Assembly (NCBI GenBank): GCA_945948625.1
Contig: CAMFBT010000005.1
Coordinates: 1 to 32,580 of the forward strand
Length of the DNA stretch: 32,580 bases
Direction: 5' to 3'
DNA from: an uncultured Mycoplasmatota bacterium
Lineage (GTDB): Bacteria > Bacillota_I > Bacilli_A > RF39 > UBA660
Below are positions 1 through 9,041 of the stretch, in pieces. The notes beneath the pieces are model-generated. The model was given only the letters and a program-made list of their open reading frames with translations. It was not told where the DNA came from and did not search any database. Numbering within the stretch: the stretch's first letter is position 1; the number at the start of each line of letters is the position of its first letter. Made by a program: the position numbers and the translations under genes.

Positions 1-1
1 A

Positions 2-358
2 AGATTTGAATGTTTTGATGTAATATTGTTTTATTTTGGTATTGTTTTTCATGTAATATTTACTATATTTTCTTTAATATTAATTATTTATAATATTATT
101 TATTCTGAACATTTTAATAGTTTTGATATTGCTATTTCTTTGGGAATGTTTATATTGAATTTTTTAATTGGTGTTATTTTTAGAATGTTTGTTATTAAGA
201 AATGTAATAAGGGTATTAAGGATAATTTGAACGGAATATTATTATTTGATTTTTTTATATTCAGTTGGGTTCCAATTAATTTTATTTGTTTATTTATTAA
301 AAATTGTAATTGGGATCATATTAAGCATGATAGAAATGTTGATACTTTAAATATTTAG
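2..358 (+). CDS. Hypothetical multi-pass membrane protein, 5'-partial
   Basis: The reading frame is open to the left window edge. The first possible start inside the window is a TTG at 26 with no ribosome-binding site, so the gene most likely begins upstream and only its C-terminal ~118 codons are seen. The visible part has about three to four hydrophobic segments (roughly the first 23 residues after position 26, a FILNFLIGVIF segment, and a WVPINFICLFI segment) separated by short Lys/Asn-rich loops, and a polar C-tail. I recognise no family motif. The stop codon lies inside the 5' arm of a strong terminator, so this gene ends its transcript. Function unknown. Confidence 0.6.
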   Translation, partial: RFECFDVILFYFGIVFHVIFTIFSLILIIYNIIYSEHFNSFDIAISLGMFILNFLIGVIFRMFVIKKCNKGIKDNLNGILLFDFFIFSWVPINFICLFIKNCNWDHIKHDRNVDTLNI

Positions 359-388
359 AGATAATAATTAATTTTATTATCTCTTTTA
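357..388 (+). terminator. Intrinsic terminator after the partial membrane gene
   Basis: A perfect 11-bp stem (AGAGATAATAA at 357-367 with TTATTATCTCT at 374-384) encloses a 6-nt loop and runs into a short T tract. It begins within the upstream stop codon and separates that gene from the glnH promoter. Confidence 0.85.
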
Positions 389-401
389 TATGAAAGTGTG
401 T

Positions 402-407
402 TATAAT
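402..407 (+). promoter_or_regulatory. -10 element for the glnHPQ operon
   Basis: A perfect TATAAT lies 25 nt upstream of the glnH start, just after the upstream terminator. No convincing -35 hexamer is seen at 17 bp; the region that would hold it is the terminator's 3' arm. Confidence 0.45.
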
Positions 408-432
408 TTAGATAAATAGGAGAGTGATTAAT

Positions 433-1158
433 ATGAAATTTGTTAAAAAAATTATGCTTTTTGTTTTTGTTTTGCTTATTTTAACTGGGTGTGGTAGAGA
501 TGATGATAAAATTATTATGGTAACTGAGGCTGGCTTTGCTCCGTATGAATATTATGATAATGGGGAGATTGTTGGTGTTGATGTTGATATAGCAAAAGAG
601 ATTGCTAAAGAATTGGGAAAAGAACTTGTTATTAAGGATATTGCTTTTGATTCTATTATAAATGAAGTTAGAACTGGTAAAGCTGATTTTGGAGCTGCTG
701 GTATTAGTTATAGTGATGAGAGGGCAAAGAAAGTTGATTTTTCAATTAACTATTCTGTTAGTAAGCAAGTTGTTATTGTAAATGAGAATAGTAATCTTAC
801 TATTAATGATATTGCTAATAAGAAAATAGCTGTACAACTAGGTAGCATTGCCGATACTTTTGTTACAGAAAATTATAAAGCTGCTATTATTGTTAGACAA
901 AAGAAATATTTGGCCGCTATAGAAGATTTAAAAGCAGGTAAAGTAGATTGTGTTGTTATGGATGAACTTCCTGCTAGGGAGATTATTAATAGTAATGTTG
1001 GTCTTAAAATTTTAGATGGTTCTCTTACTAATGATAGTTATGGTATGATAGTTAAAAAAGGTAATACTGAGTTATTGGAAACTATTAATAAAGTTCTTAA
1101 TAGGCTTTCTAGTGATGGTTCTATTGATAGATTTATTATTAATCATACTGAGAAATAG
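433..1158 (+). CDS. glnH: Amino acid ABC transporter substrate-binding lipoprotein
   Basis: This is the extracytoplasmic solute-binding protein of a polar amino acid importer (SBP_bac_3 family), which passes ligand to the permease encoded next. The ATG at 433 is chosen over a GTG at 424 because AGGAGA at 418-423 gives correct spacing only to 433. The 241-aa product begins with KK, a hydrophobic run and a lipobox LTGC, so it should be cleaved and lipid-anchored at that Cys. Family signatures follow: GFAPYEY near the mature N-terminus, GVDVDIAKEIAKEL, and a KADFGAAGISYSDER stretch. The neighbouring arginine deiminase operon makes arginine or another basic amino acid a reasonable ligand. That is inference from context, since specificity cannot be read from the motifs. 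Confidence 0.9.
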   Translation: MKFVKKIMLFVFVLLILTGCGRDDDKIIMVTEAGFAPYEYYDNGEIVGVDVDIAKEIAKELGKELVIKDIAFDSIINEVRTGKADFGAAGISYSDERAKKVDFSINYSVSKQVVIVNENSNLTINDIANKKIAVQLGSIADTFVTENYKAAIIVRQKKYLAAIEDLKAGKVDCVVMDELPAREIINSNVGLKILDGSLTNDSYGMIVKKGNTELLETINKVLNRLSSDGSIDRFIINHTEK

Positions 1159-1167
1159 GTGGTATAG

Positions 1168-1899
1168 ATGAATACTTATATGAGATTCTTTGATAAAATA
1201 TTTACTTTTTTTAAAAGTATTGGGGAAAGTTTTTATGATAGTGTTATTTATGATAATAGATATGAATTTATATTAAAGGGATTATTTCATACTATAATTA
1301 TTGCTTTTTTTGCTGTTATTATTGGCATTATTATTGGTATTATTATTGCTCTTATTAGACATAATTATGATACTAATGGTAAAATGAGGATTGGTAATAA
1401 AGTTTCTACTATATATGTTAATATTATTAGAGGAACTCCTGTTCTTTTACAACTTATGATTATATATTATGTTATTTTTAAGTCTGTAAATGTTAATATT
1501 GTTATTGTAGGTATTTTGGCATTTGGTCTCAATTCTGCTGCTTATGTATCTGAGATTATTAGGTCAGGACTTATATCTGTTGATAAGGGACAAATGGAAG
1601 CTGGACTTGCTTTAGGACTTAGCTATGGTAAGGTTATGAGATATATTATATTGCCTCAGGCTATTAGAAATATTCTTCCAGCTTTAGGTAATGAGTTTAT
1701 TACTTTACTAAAAGAAACTTCTGCTGGAGCATATATTGGAATATTAGAACTTACTAAAGCTTCGGATATTATTGCTTCAAGAACTTATGATTATTTTTTC
1801 CCTCTTATTATAACTGCTTTTATATATTTGATTATGACTTTAGGTTTATCTAAATTAGTTAATGTTATGGAAAGGAGATTATCTAATGCTAGAAGTTAA
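1168..1899 (+). CDS. glnP: Amino acid ABC transporter permease
   Basis: This is an integral membrane permease of the HisMQ/GlnP type that forms the translocation path of the importer. It has 243 aa and about five membrane spans after an N-terminal amphipathic stretch. The family's early RGTPVLLQL motif is present, as is the EAA loop (EAGLALGLSYGKVMRYIILPQA region), which contacts the ATPase. It starts 9 nt after glnH with an AGGTGG ribosome-binding site inside the glnH stop region, and it overlaps glnQ by 14 nt, so the three genes are one translationally tight operon. Confidence 0.92.
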   Translation: MNTYMRFFDKIFTFFKSIGESFYDSVIYDNRYEFILKGLFHTIIIAFFAVIIGIIIGIIIALIRHNYDTNGKMRIGNKVSTIYVNIIRGTPVLLQLMIIYYVIFKSVNVNIVIVGILAFGLNSAAYVSEIIRSGLISVDKGQMEAGLALGLSYGKVMRYIILPQAIRNILPALGNEFITLLKETSAGAYIGILELTKASDIIASRTYDYFFPLIITAFIYLIMTLGLSKLVNVMERRLSNARS

Positions 1900-2608
1900 A
1901 AATTTGAAGAAGTGTTTTGGCAATAATGTTGTACTTAAAGATATTAATTTTAAAGTTAATAAGGGAGATATTATTTCTATTGTTGGTCCTTCTGGTAGTG
2001 GTAAATCTACTTTACTTAGATGTATTAACATGATAGAAAAACCTAGTGGTGGTAATATTATTTTTGAAGAAAAATCTCTTATGGATAAAAATACTAATTT
2101 ATCTTTAATTAGGGAAAAAATTGGTATGGTTTTTCAGCAATTTAATTTATTTCCACATCTTACTGTTCTTGATAATATTACTTTGGCTCCTATTAAGTTA
2201 AAGTTAATGAGTGAGGATATAGCTAAAAAGAAAGCTATAGAATTACTTAAAACTATTGATTTAAAAGATAAAGCTGACGAATATCCTAATTCTTTATCTG
2301 GGGGACAAAAACAGAGAGTTGCTATTATTAGAACTTTGATAATGGAACCTGATATTATTTTATTTGATGAACCTACTAGTGCTTTGGATCCTGAAATGGT
2401 AGGAGAAGTATTGGAACTTATTAAAAAAGTTGCTGATACTGGTAAAACAATGATTATTGTATCTCATGAAATGAATTTTGTTAAAAAGATTGCTAATAGA
2501 ATATTATTTCTTGATGAAGGTAAGATTATGTTTGATGGTAAGACTAAAGATTTTTTTAATAGTGATAATGAAAGAATTAAGGAATTTTTATCAAAAATTA
2601 ACAAATAA
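1886..2608 (+). CDS. glnQ: Amino acid ABC transporter ATP-binding protein
   Basis: This is the cytoplasmic ATPase that energises the glnHP importer. The ATG at 1886 is chosen because AAAGGAGA at 1871-1878 precedes it; a more upstream ATG in the same frame (1862) lacks a site. The 240-aa product has Walker A GPSGSGKST, a Q-loop (MVFQQFNLFPH), the signature LSGGQKQR, Walker B IILFDEPTSALDP and the switch His in IIVSHEM. Together these make a complete nucleotide-binding domain of the polar amino acid class. No clear terminator follows. The next promoter begins immediately after the stop, so some read-through into the arginine deiminase genes is possible. Confidence 0.93.
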   Translation: MLEVKNLKKCFGNNVVLKDINFKVNKGDIISIVGPSGSGKSTLLRCINMIEKPSGGNIIFEEKSLMDKNTNLSLIREKIGMVFQQFNLFPHLTVLDNITLAPIKLKLMSEDIAKKKAIELLKTIDLKDKADEYPNSLSGGQKQRVAIIRTLIMEPDIILFDEPTSALDPEMVGEVLELIKKVADTGKTMIIVSHEMNFVKKIANRILFLDEGKIMFDGKTKDFFNSDNERIKEFLSKINK

Positions 2609-2609
2609 A

Positions 2610-2638
2610 TTGTAAAAGAAAAAAAAATCTGTTATAAT
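2610..2638 (+). promoter_or_regulatory. Promoter of the arginine deiminase operon
   Basis: A -35 TTGTAA (2610-2615) and a perfect -10 TATAAT (2633-2638) are separated by exactly 17 bp. It starts 1 nt after the glnQ stop and lies 68 nt before the fused arcAB start. Confidence 0.75.
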
Positions 2639-2639
2639 G

Positions 2640-2658
2640 TTATAGTAGGGTACTATAA
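2640..2658 (+). promoter_or_regulatory. Palindrome at the arc transcription start (candidate operator)
   Basis: A perfect 8-bp inverted repeat (TTATAGTA, 3-nt GGG spacer, TACTATAA) begins 2 nt after the -10 box and so covers the predicted transcription start. The position suits a repressor operator. It does not match the ArgR box or CRP-type sites that I know, and no regulator gene lies beside it. Confidence 0.5.
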
Positions 2659-2705
2659 TATGGTATTACTTAAAAATAGATGAAAATAGAAAGGGGAGAT
2701 AATTT

Positions 2706-5021
2706 ATGAATCCAATTAATGTAAAAAGTGAGATTGCTCCTTTGAAAAAGGTATTATTACATAGACCTGGTAGTGAATTACTTAATTTAACACCAAATTC
2801 TTTATCTAGATTATTATTTGATGATATTCCTTTTTTACCGGAAGCACAAAAAGAACATGATGAATTTGCTCGTATATTGAAAGAAAATAATATTGAGGTT
2901 GTTTATCTTGAAGATTTAATGGCTGAAGTACTTGAACTTAGTGATGAAATTGAAAATAAATTTATTAGACAATTTATTTTTGAAGCTGGTATTAAAACTC
3001 CAAAATATAAAAATTTGGTTTTTGATTATTTGAAAAGCTTTATTAATAAAAAAGAACTTGTATTAAAAACAATGCAAGGTATTAAATTAGAGGAAATTAA
3101 TAGAGCAAAGAGAGAAGTAGAGAAATCTCTTGTTGATCTTGTTAGTGAAGAATCTGATTTTTTAGCAGATCCTATGCCTAATTTATATTTTACTAGGGAT
3201 CCTTTTGCTAGTGCTGGTAATGGTATTATTTTAAATAGAATGTATTCTGTTACTAGAAATAGAGAAACTATTTATGCTGAATATATATTTAACTATCATC
3301 CTGAATATAAGGGACAAGTTAATAAATATTATGATAGATATTTACCTTATCATATTGAGGGTGGAGATGTTCTTAACTTAAATAATCATATTTTAGCAGT
3401 AGGTATTTCACAAAGAACAGAGGCTGGTGCTATTGATGAACTTGCTAAGAACTTATTTAGAAATCCTGATTGTGAGATTGATACTATTTTAGCATTTAAT
3501 ATTCCAGTTTCAAGGGCATTTATGCATTTGGATACTGTATTTACTCAAATTGATTTTGATAAGTTTACTTATCATCCTGGTATTATGGATACTTTACAAG
3601 TATTTGAAATTACCGAAGGAGATATTCCGGATAGTGATGAGGATTTAAATGTTAAAGAAGTTAATGGCTCTCTTGAAGAAATACTTGAAAAATATTTGGG
3701 TAGAAAAATTACTTTAATTCCTTGTGCTGGTGGGGATAAAATTTCTTCTGAAAGAGAACAATGGAATGATGGTACTAATACTTTATGTATTGCTCCTGGT
3801 GTTGTAGTTGTATATGATAGAAATAATATTACTAATAATATTTTAAGAGAACATGGTATTAAGGTATTTGAAATGCCTAGTGCAGAATTATCTAGAGGTC
3901 GTGGTGGTCCTAGATGTATGAGTATGCCTCTTATTAGAGAGGATTTAGATATGTCTAAGGTTAATATAGATAAGTGTGAAAATGTATCTTCAGTTAAAAA
4001 AGAAAATATTAAAAAAGTAGATAATAAGTTTAATTTTAAAGGTAGAAACTTTTTAACTTTACTTGATTATACTCCTGAAGAAATTAGATATCTTTTGGAT
4101 TTATCTAAAGATTTAAAAGATAAAAAACATAGGGGTATAGAGCATAGATATTTAGATGGTAAAAATATTGTTCTTTTATTTGAAAAAACTTCTACTAGAA
4201 CTAGATGTGCTTTTGAGGTTGCTGGTCTTGATTTAGGTATGGGAGTAACTTACTTAGATCCTGGTAGTTCACAAATGGGAAAGAAAGAAAGTATTGCTGA
4301 TACTGCTAAAGTACTTGGTAGAATGTATGATGGTATTGAATATAGAGGATATGATCAAAAGATAATAGAAGAACTTGCAGAAAATGCAGGGGTTCCGGTA
4401 TGGAATGGTCTTACTAATCAGTTTCATCCTACACAAATGCTTGCAGATGTTATGACTATTGAAGAGAACTTTGGCCATTTAGATGGTATTAAACTAGTTT
4501 TTATGGGAGATGCTAGAAACAATGTTGCTAATTCGTTAATGGTTGTTTGTGCTAAGATGGGTATGAATTTTGTATCTTGTGGGCCTAAAGATTTATGGCC
4601 TGATAATGAACTTGTTAATAAATGTAGAAAAATTGCTGAAGAAACTGGCGGTACAATAGAAATGACTGAAGATGTTATGGAAGCTTCAAAGAATGCAGAT
4701 GTTATTTATACTGATGTTTGGGTTTCAATGGGTGAACCTGATGATGTTTGGGGTGAAAGAATTAAACTTCTTAGTCCATATCAAGTTAATATGAATGTTA
4801 TGAATAATGCTAATTCTAATGCTATATTCTTACATTGTCTTCCATCGTTTCATGATTTAAATACTTCTATTGGTAAAGATATTTATGAAAAGTTTGGTCT
4901 TAAAGAAATGGAAGTTACTGATGAAGTGTTTAATAGTTCTAAATCTAAAGTTTTTGATGAAGCAGAAAATAGATTACATACTATTAAAGCTGTGGTATAT
5001 GCTACGATGAGGGATGAATAA
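2706..5021 (+). CDS. arcAB: Fused arginine deiminase - ornithine carbamoyltransferase
   Basis: One uninterrupted 771-aa protein carries two successive enzymes of arginine fermentation. Residues 1-~420 are arginine deiminase (arginine to citrulline plus ammonia): FTRDPF at 162-167, HIEGGD at 216-221, MHLD near 273-276, and the catalytic Cys404 in GPRCMSMP. A ~20-residue Lys-rich linker follows. Residues ~441-771 are catabolic ornithine carbamoyltransferase (citrulline plus phosphate to ornithine plus carbamoyl phosphate): STRTR at 496-500 for carbamoyl phosphate, HPTQ at 574-577, and HCLPSFHD at 710-717. Both halves are full length with key residues intact, so this is a genuine fusion rather than a frameshift artefact. 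The start has an AAAGGGGAG site. The stop TAA shares its last base with the arcC ATG. The family enzymes are normally separate ArcA and ArcB proteins. Citrulline hand-over between domains is inference. Confidence 0.95.
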   Translation: MNPINVKSEIAPLKKVLLHRPGSELLNLTPNSLSRLLFDDIPFLPEAQKEHDEFARILKENNIEVVYLEDLMAEVLELSDEIENKFIRQFIFEAGIKTPKYKNLVFDYLKSFINKKELVLKTMQGIKLEEINRAKREVEKSLVDLVSEESDFLADPMPNLYFTRDPFASAGNGIILNRMYSVTRNRETIYAEYIFNYHPEYKGQVNKYYDRYLPYHIEGGDVLNLNNHILAVGISQRTEAGAIDELAKNLFRNPDCEIDTILAFNIPVSRAFMHLDTVFTQIDFDKFTYHPGIMDTLQVFEITEGDIPDSDEDLNVKEVNGSLEEILEKYLGRKITLIPCAGGDKISSEREQWNDGTNTLCIAPGVVVVYDRNNITNNILREHGIKVFEMPSAELSRGRGGPRCMSMPLIREDLDMSKVNIDKCENVSSVKKENIKKVDNKFNFKGRNFLTLLDYTPEEIRYLLDLSKDLKDKKHRGIEHRYLDGKNIVLLFEKTSTRTRCAFEVAGLDLGMGVTYLDPGSSQMGKKESIADTAKVLGRMYDGIEYRGYDQKIIEELAENAGVPVWNGLTNQFHPTQMLADVMTIEENFGHLDGIKLVFMGDARNNVANSLMVVCAKMGMNFVSCGPKDLWPDNELVNKCRKIAEETGGTIEMTEDVMEASKNADVIYTDVWVSMGEPDDVWGERIKLLSPYQVNMNVMNNANSNAIFLHCLPSFHDLNTSIGKDIYEKFGLKEMEVTDEVFNSSKSKVFDEAENRLHTIKAVVYATMRDE

Positions 5022-5956
5022 TGAGTAAAATTGTTATTGCTTTAGGTGGTAATGCTTTAGGTAAAAATCCAAGTGAACAGTTATTATTACTTAAAAATGT
5101 TGCTAAAATAATTGTTAATTTGGTTAAGGATGGAAATAAGATTGTTCTTACACATGGAAATGGACCACAGGTAGGACAGATTGCTCTGGCTATGGAGTAT
5201 TCTTCAAATGGAGAAGCTGGTACTCCAATGATGCCTTTTCCTGAATGTGGAAGTATGAGTCAAGGTTATATAGGTTACCAATTACAACAATGTATTCAAA
5301 ATGAGCTTAAAATGCAAGGCATTGTTAAAAATTGTGCAACCTTGATAACACAAGTCTTAGTAGATTCTAAGGATAGTGCTTTTCAGAATCCAAGTAAGCC
5401 TATTGGAATGTTCTATAGTAAAGATGAGGCTATGGAAATTGAAAAAGAAAAGGGCTATACATTTATGGAAGATGCTGGACGTGGTTATAGGAGAGTTGTA
5501 CCATCTCCTGTACCTATAGATATTATTGAGAAGAATGTTATTAAACTTCTTGTTGATAATAATAATATTGTAATTGCTTCTGGTGGTGGAGGAATTCCTG
5601 TAGTACTAGATAAGTCATCAATTAAGGGTGTTGAAGCTGTTATTGATAAAGATAGAACTGCTTCTTTACTTGCTAAATTAATTGGAGCAGATACTTTAAT
5701 GATACTTACTGCGGTTGATAAGGTTTCACTAAATTATAATACTGATAATCAAATTGATTTAGATGTTATTACTGTTAATGATGCAGAAAGATATATTAGT
5801 GAAAATCAATTTGCTAAAGGAAGTATGCTTCCTAAGGTTGAAGCTTGTATTGATTTTGTAAATGAATCTGATGACAGAAAAGCAATTATTAGTTCACTAG
5901 AAAAAGCTAGTGCTGCTATTAAAGGAAAAACTGGTACAATTATTAAGAGGAGGTAG
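5021..5956 (+). CDS. arcC: Carbamate kinase
   Basis: This enzyme converts carbamoyl phosphate and ADP to ATP, CO2 and ammonia, the energy-yielding last step of the arginine deiminase pathway. The 311-aa length is normal. Amino acid kinase family motifs are present: ALGGNALG near the N-terminus, THGNGPQVG, ASGGGGIPV and DKDRTASLLA. Its ATG overlaps the stop of the arcAB fusion (TAATG), so translation is coupled, and its own 3' end supplies the AGGAGG site of the antiporter gene. Confidence 0.95.
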   Translation: MSKIVIALGGNALGKNPSEQLLLLKNVAKIIVNLVKDGNKIVLTHGNGPQVGQIALAMEYSSNGEAGTPMMPFPECGSMSQGYIGYQLQQCIQNELKMQGIVKNCATLITQVLVDSKDSAFQNPSKPIGMFYSKDEAMEIEKEKGYTFMEDAGRGYRRVVPSPVPIDIIEKNVIKLLVDNNNIVIASGGGGIPVVLDKSSIKGVEAVIDKDRTASLLAKLIGADTLMILTAVDKVSLNYNTDNQIDLDVITVNDAERYISENQFAKGSMLPKVEACIDFVNESDDRKAIISSLEKASAAIKGKTGTIIKRR

Positions 5957-5962
5957 AAAGAA

Positions 5963-7405
5963 ATGGCTAAGAAAAAGGCTAAGGTAATGTTATCGTCTTT
6001 TTCAATTATTCTAATTCTAATTTTTGGTCTTGGAATATTATCACATGTGCTTCCTAATGCACAATTTGTCGGTGAAGATATTGTTAATGGAAGCGGAACT
6101 GTTGGTGCTACTTTATCACAAGTACTAATGGCACCAATATTAGGTTTTGAAGATGCTATTGATGTTGGTATTTTCATTATGATGCTTGGTGGATTACTTG
6201 CTATAATCAACAAAACTGGAGCATTAGAGACTGGTATTAAGGTTTTAGTTCATAAACTAAAAGGAAGAGAAGTTTTATTGATACCTATTTTGATGCTTAT
6301 ATTCTCTATATGTGGTACTACTTATGGTATGCTTGAGGAGACTGTTGGATTCTATGTATTACTTGCTGCTACTATGATGGCTGCTGGTATGGATCCACTT
6401 GTTGGTTCGGCTGTAGTTTTACTTGGTGCTGGTAGTGGATGTTTAGGTTCTACTATTAATCCATTTGCTACTGGAGTTGCTCTTAGTGCTCTTCCTGATG
6501 GTGTAACTGCTAATCAAGGACTTGTACTATTAATTGCAGTATTTTTATGGCTTACAACATTAATTATTTCTATATTATTTGTTATGAGTTATGCTAAAAA
6601 GGTTCAAAGGGATAAGGGTTCTACTTTCTTATCACTTAGAGAACAGAAAGCTGCTGAAAAGAAGTTTGGTCAATTTGAAGATAAGGATAAGAAAGAAGTT
6701 AAATTAACTACTAAACAAAAAGTAACTCTTATCTTATTTGGTCTTACATTCTTAGTAATGATTATTGGATTTGTTCCTTGGGGTGAATTTGGTATTACAT
6801 TCTTTGATAGTTTCACTGGATGGCTTACTGGTTCATCACTTGGTAATTGGTGGTTCTATGAAGCTGCTTTATGGTTTTTAATTATGTCAATTATCATTGC
6901 TATTATTAACAGATTTGGTGAGAAAGGATTTGTTGATACATTTGTAGATGGTGCTGATGATATGATCGGTGTTATTCTAATAATAGCTATAGCTAGAGGT
7001 GCTAGCGTTCTTATGAGACAAACATATTTAGATAATTATATTATTTATAATGCTGCTAATATGCTTGCTAAATTACCTGAACTTGCTTTTGTACCACTAA
7101 ACTATATATTACATGTTATATTATCTGTTTTAGTTCCATCTTCATCTGGACTTGCAACTTTATCTACTCCAATTATTGCTCCACTTGCTTCACAACTTGG
7201 TTATAGTGTAGAAGTTACTATTATGACTTTAGTTGCTGCTAATGGACTTGTTAATTTAATAACTCCTACTTGTGGTGCTATTATGGGTGGACTTGCTCTT
7301 GCTAAAGTTGAGTATTCTACTTGGTTTAGATGGGCATTTAAAATAGTTCTTACTATTATGCTTGTTAATATATTTGTATTATGTTTATTTACTTTATTGG
7401 TATAG
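5963..7405 (+). CDS. arcD: YfcC-family arginine/ornithine antiporter (ArcD-type)
   Basis: This membrane exchanger (480 aa, about 12 hydrophobic segments) belongs to the YfcC/C4-dicarboxylate-anaerobic-carrier-like superfamily, which supplies the ArcD2-type arginine/ornithine antiporters. Recognisable stretches are GILSHVLPNAQF near the N-terminus, GAGSGCLGSTINPFATG in the middle, and the near-C-terminal VPSSSGLATLSTPI and TPTCGAIMGGLALA loops. It begins 6 nt after arcC with AGGAGG overlapping the arcC stop, and ends before a strong terminator. Operon position makes arginine-in/ornithine-out exchange the best assignment. Family membership alone would allow another amino acid substrate. Confidence 0.85.
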   Translation: MAKKKAKVMLSSFSIILILIFGLGILSHVLPNAQFVGEDIVNGSGTVGATLSQVLMAPILGFEDAIDVGIFIMMLGGLLAIINKTGALETGIKVLVHKLKGREVLLIPILMLIFSICGTTYGMLEETVGFYVLLAATMMAAGMDPLVGSAVVLLGAGSGCLGSTINPFATGVALSALPDGVTANQGLVLLIAVFLWLTTLIISILFVMSYAKKVQRDKGSTFLSLREQKAAEKKFGQFEDKDKKEVKLTTKQKVTLILFGLTFLVMIIGFVPWGEFGITFFDSFTGWLTGSSLGNWWFYEAALWFLIMSIIIAIINRFGEKGFVDTFVDGADDMIGVILIIAIARGASVLMRQTYLDNYIIYNAANMLAKLPELAFVPLNYILHVILSVLVPSSSGLATLSTPIIAPLASQLGYSVEVTIMTLVAANGLVNLITPTCGAIMGGLALAKVEYSTWFRWAFKIVLTIMLVNIFVLCLFTLLV

Positions 7406-7427
7406 TAAAAAGTATATTATATTTTTA

Positions 7428-7455
7428 AGGAACAACTATTTTGGTTGTTCTTTTT
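7428..7455 (+). terminator. Intrinsic terminator of the arc operon
   Basis: A perfect 7-bp stem (GAACAAC at 430-436 and GTTGTTC at 444-450, plus 7000) with a 7-nt loop is followed by TTTTT. It lies 23 nt after the arcD stop. Confidence 0.9.
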
Positions 7456-7520
7456 ATATGTGTAATTAGATTTTATTTATTTTTTAGATAATATTACATA
7501 TATTTAATTGGGAGGAAATA

Positions 7521-8432
7521 ATGAGTTATAAAGAGTATGTTGGTATGTCCTTGGAATTACATTTGTTTTTTGATCGTATTATGAAAGAACATAGTTTTTT
7601 TATTGAATTGAGTCTTACTGAAAAAAATAAGCAAGAAAAAAATATTGCAAATAATTTTCAAAAATTATTTTCTGATATTTTAGGGAAAATAGTTACTTTA
7701 GCTAATGGAAGAATTAACAATAATTTACTTAATTCTGGAGAAATTGTTACTGATAAAACACTAGAGGCTGAAAGAAAAAGTAGTAATTTAACTCAAATAC
7801 AAATAGATACAAATATTACTTTGATGGAAAGTGAATTAAAAAGTGGCAATCTAATTATAAATGAGGAATTAGTTAATGTTATTAGTAATATTAATAAACA
7901 GACATTACCTATTATTAAAAACTTGATTTATTTTAAGAATGATATTTTAAATAAGGTTTTATCTTGTAATATGTATACTGCTAATTATCCTTTACTTATT
8001 ACTCACATAATTAATGAAGCTAAAATGTATTATAATTTACTTAGTAAGGTTGAAAATAAGGAATCTTTTAGTAATAATTTTATATATGAACAAGAATTGT
8101 TTTGGAATAATATTATGAAAGAACATGCTGAATTTATAAGAGGATTACTAGATCCTAGTGAAAAAGATTTAATTATTACTGCTGGTAAGTATGTTACTGA
8201 ATATGAGATTATTATGCAAAAATATAAAAATAATCCTTCTTATTTGACGGGTATTAGTTTAAATGAAACAATTGATTTTAGAAAATTTAAAATAGCAGGT
8301 GAGGAAGGAATTTTGAATTGTAAAGTTAAGAGTATAATTATTCCTTTACTAGCAGATCATGTTTTAAGAGAGGCAAATCATTTTATTAGAATTTTAAATA
8401 GTGTAAATAGTAATATTATTAAAAGTACTTAA
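7521..8432 (+). CDS. DUF2935 family protein (metal-binding helical bundle)
   Basis: This 303-aa soluble protein matches my memory of the DUF2935 family of Bacillota. It is built from two similar helical halves: LELHLFFDRIMKEHSFFIEL at the N-terminus, and QELFWNNIMKEHAEFIRGLL near residue 191. Each has a Glu and an EH pair (E12, E23-H24; E192, E201-H202), and further His/Glu lie in THIINEA (162-166) and ADHVLREANHF at the C-terminus. These are plausible di-metal ligands of a ferritin-like bundle. The start has a GGGAGG site. It is transcribed alone after the arc terminator. The biological role is not known; in other Bacillota such proteins are sometimes associated with spores, which would fit the coat genes here, but this is weak. 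Confidence 0.75.
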   Translation: MSYKEYVGMSLELHLFFDRIMKEHSFFIELSLTEKNKQEKNIANNFQKLFSDILGKIVTLANGRINNNLLNSGEIVTDKTLEAERKSSNLTQIQIDTNITLMESELKSGNLIINEELVNVISNINKQTLPIIKNLIYFKNDILNKVLSCNMYTANYPLLITHIINEAKMYYNLLSKVENKESFSNNFIYEQELFWNNIMKEHAEFIRGLLDPSEKDLIITAGKYVTEYEIIMQKYKNNPSYLTGISLNETIDFRKFKIAGEEGILNCKVKSIIIPLLADHVLREANHFIRILNSVNSNIIKST

Positions 8433-8541
8433 ATTATGATGTGAATACAGATTAGGATATATGAAAGTATTAATAATAGGAGATTAATTATTTGATTAAT
8501 ATAATGATTTATGTTAAGATTATTTTAGAGGTGTCAATTAT

Positions 8542-8970
8542 ATGTTGGTTTATAGAGTTTGTTCTAAAGATGAAATTGATATAATTAATAGAGAAAAAAA
8601 CTTTGATAATGTTGGTAAAAAGTATAAGAGTAATATTTTGTTAAATAATTTTAAATATGATACTAAACTTAGATATTTACATTTTTTTGAAAATTATAGT
8701 GATATATTATATAGTAATACTTTAAAGGGTAAATATATATGTATATATGATATACCTGATGATGTATTATATAATTATAGTGGTATTGGATTTTATCTTG
8801 ATTATATTAATTTTAGAAATATAGTTAAAGTTAATGAATTTGCAATTCCTGTTAAAATATTATTTTATAAATATTTAGTTGATTATTATGAATTAAAAGA
8901 TGATTTGGATTATGAAGATTTTTTAGATTGTAATAAAAAAATAGTTAAGATGAAGAATATAAATGATTAA
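8542..8970 (+). CDS. Hypothetical protein, possibly ADP-ribosyltransferase-fold
   Basis: The 142-aa protein has no signal peptide or membrane span and is rich in Tyr, Asp and Lys. The start follows AGAGGTG. The visible pattern is LVYRVCSKDEIDII at the N-terminus, a central YLHFFENYSDILY segment, a KGKYICIYDIP strand-like segment, and VNEFAIPVKI near the end. An early YR, a central aromatic block and a late Glu are reminiscent of small ADP-ribosyltransferase-fold proteins, but I cannot demonstrate a catalytic triad, so this is a guess. It sits alone at the left edge of the region ending at the tRNA-Gly, among fragments, and could be cargo of a decayed element. Confidence 0.55.
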   Translation: MLVYRVCSKDEIDIINREKNFDNVGKKYKSNILLNNFKYDTKLRYLHFFENYSDILYSNTLKGKYICIYDIPDDVLYNYSGIGFYLDYINFRNIVKVNEFAIPVKILFYKYLVDYYELKDDLDYEDFLDCNKKIVKMKNIND

Positions 8971-9041
8971 GGTAGTTTTGCTTTATAAGAGAGGAAAATA
9001 AAAAACGAATATGATTTAGTTTTATCTAAAAGATCTATTAA

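Noticed and set aside
8461-8487. Short ORF reading MKVLIIGD then stop, resembling the start of a nucleotide-binding protein
   Set aside because: Only eight codons, with no site in front and no continuing homologous frame after the stop.
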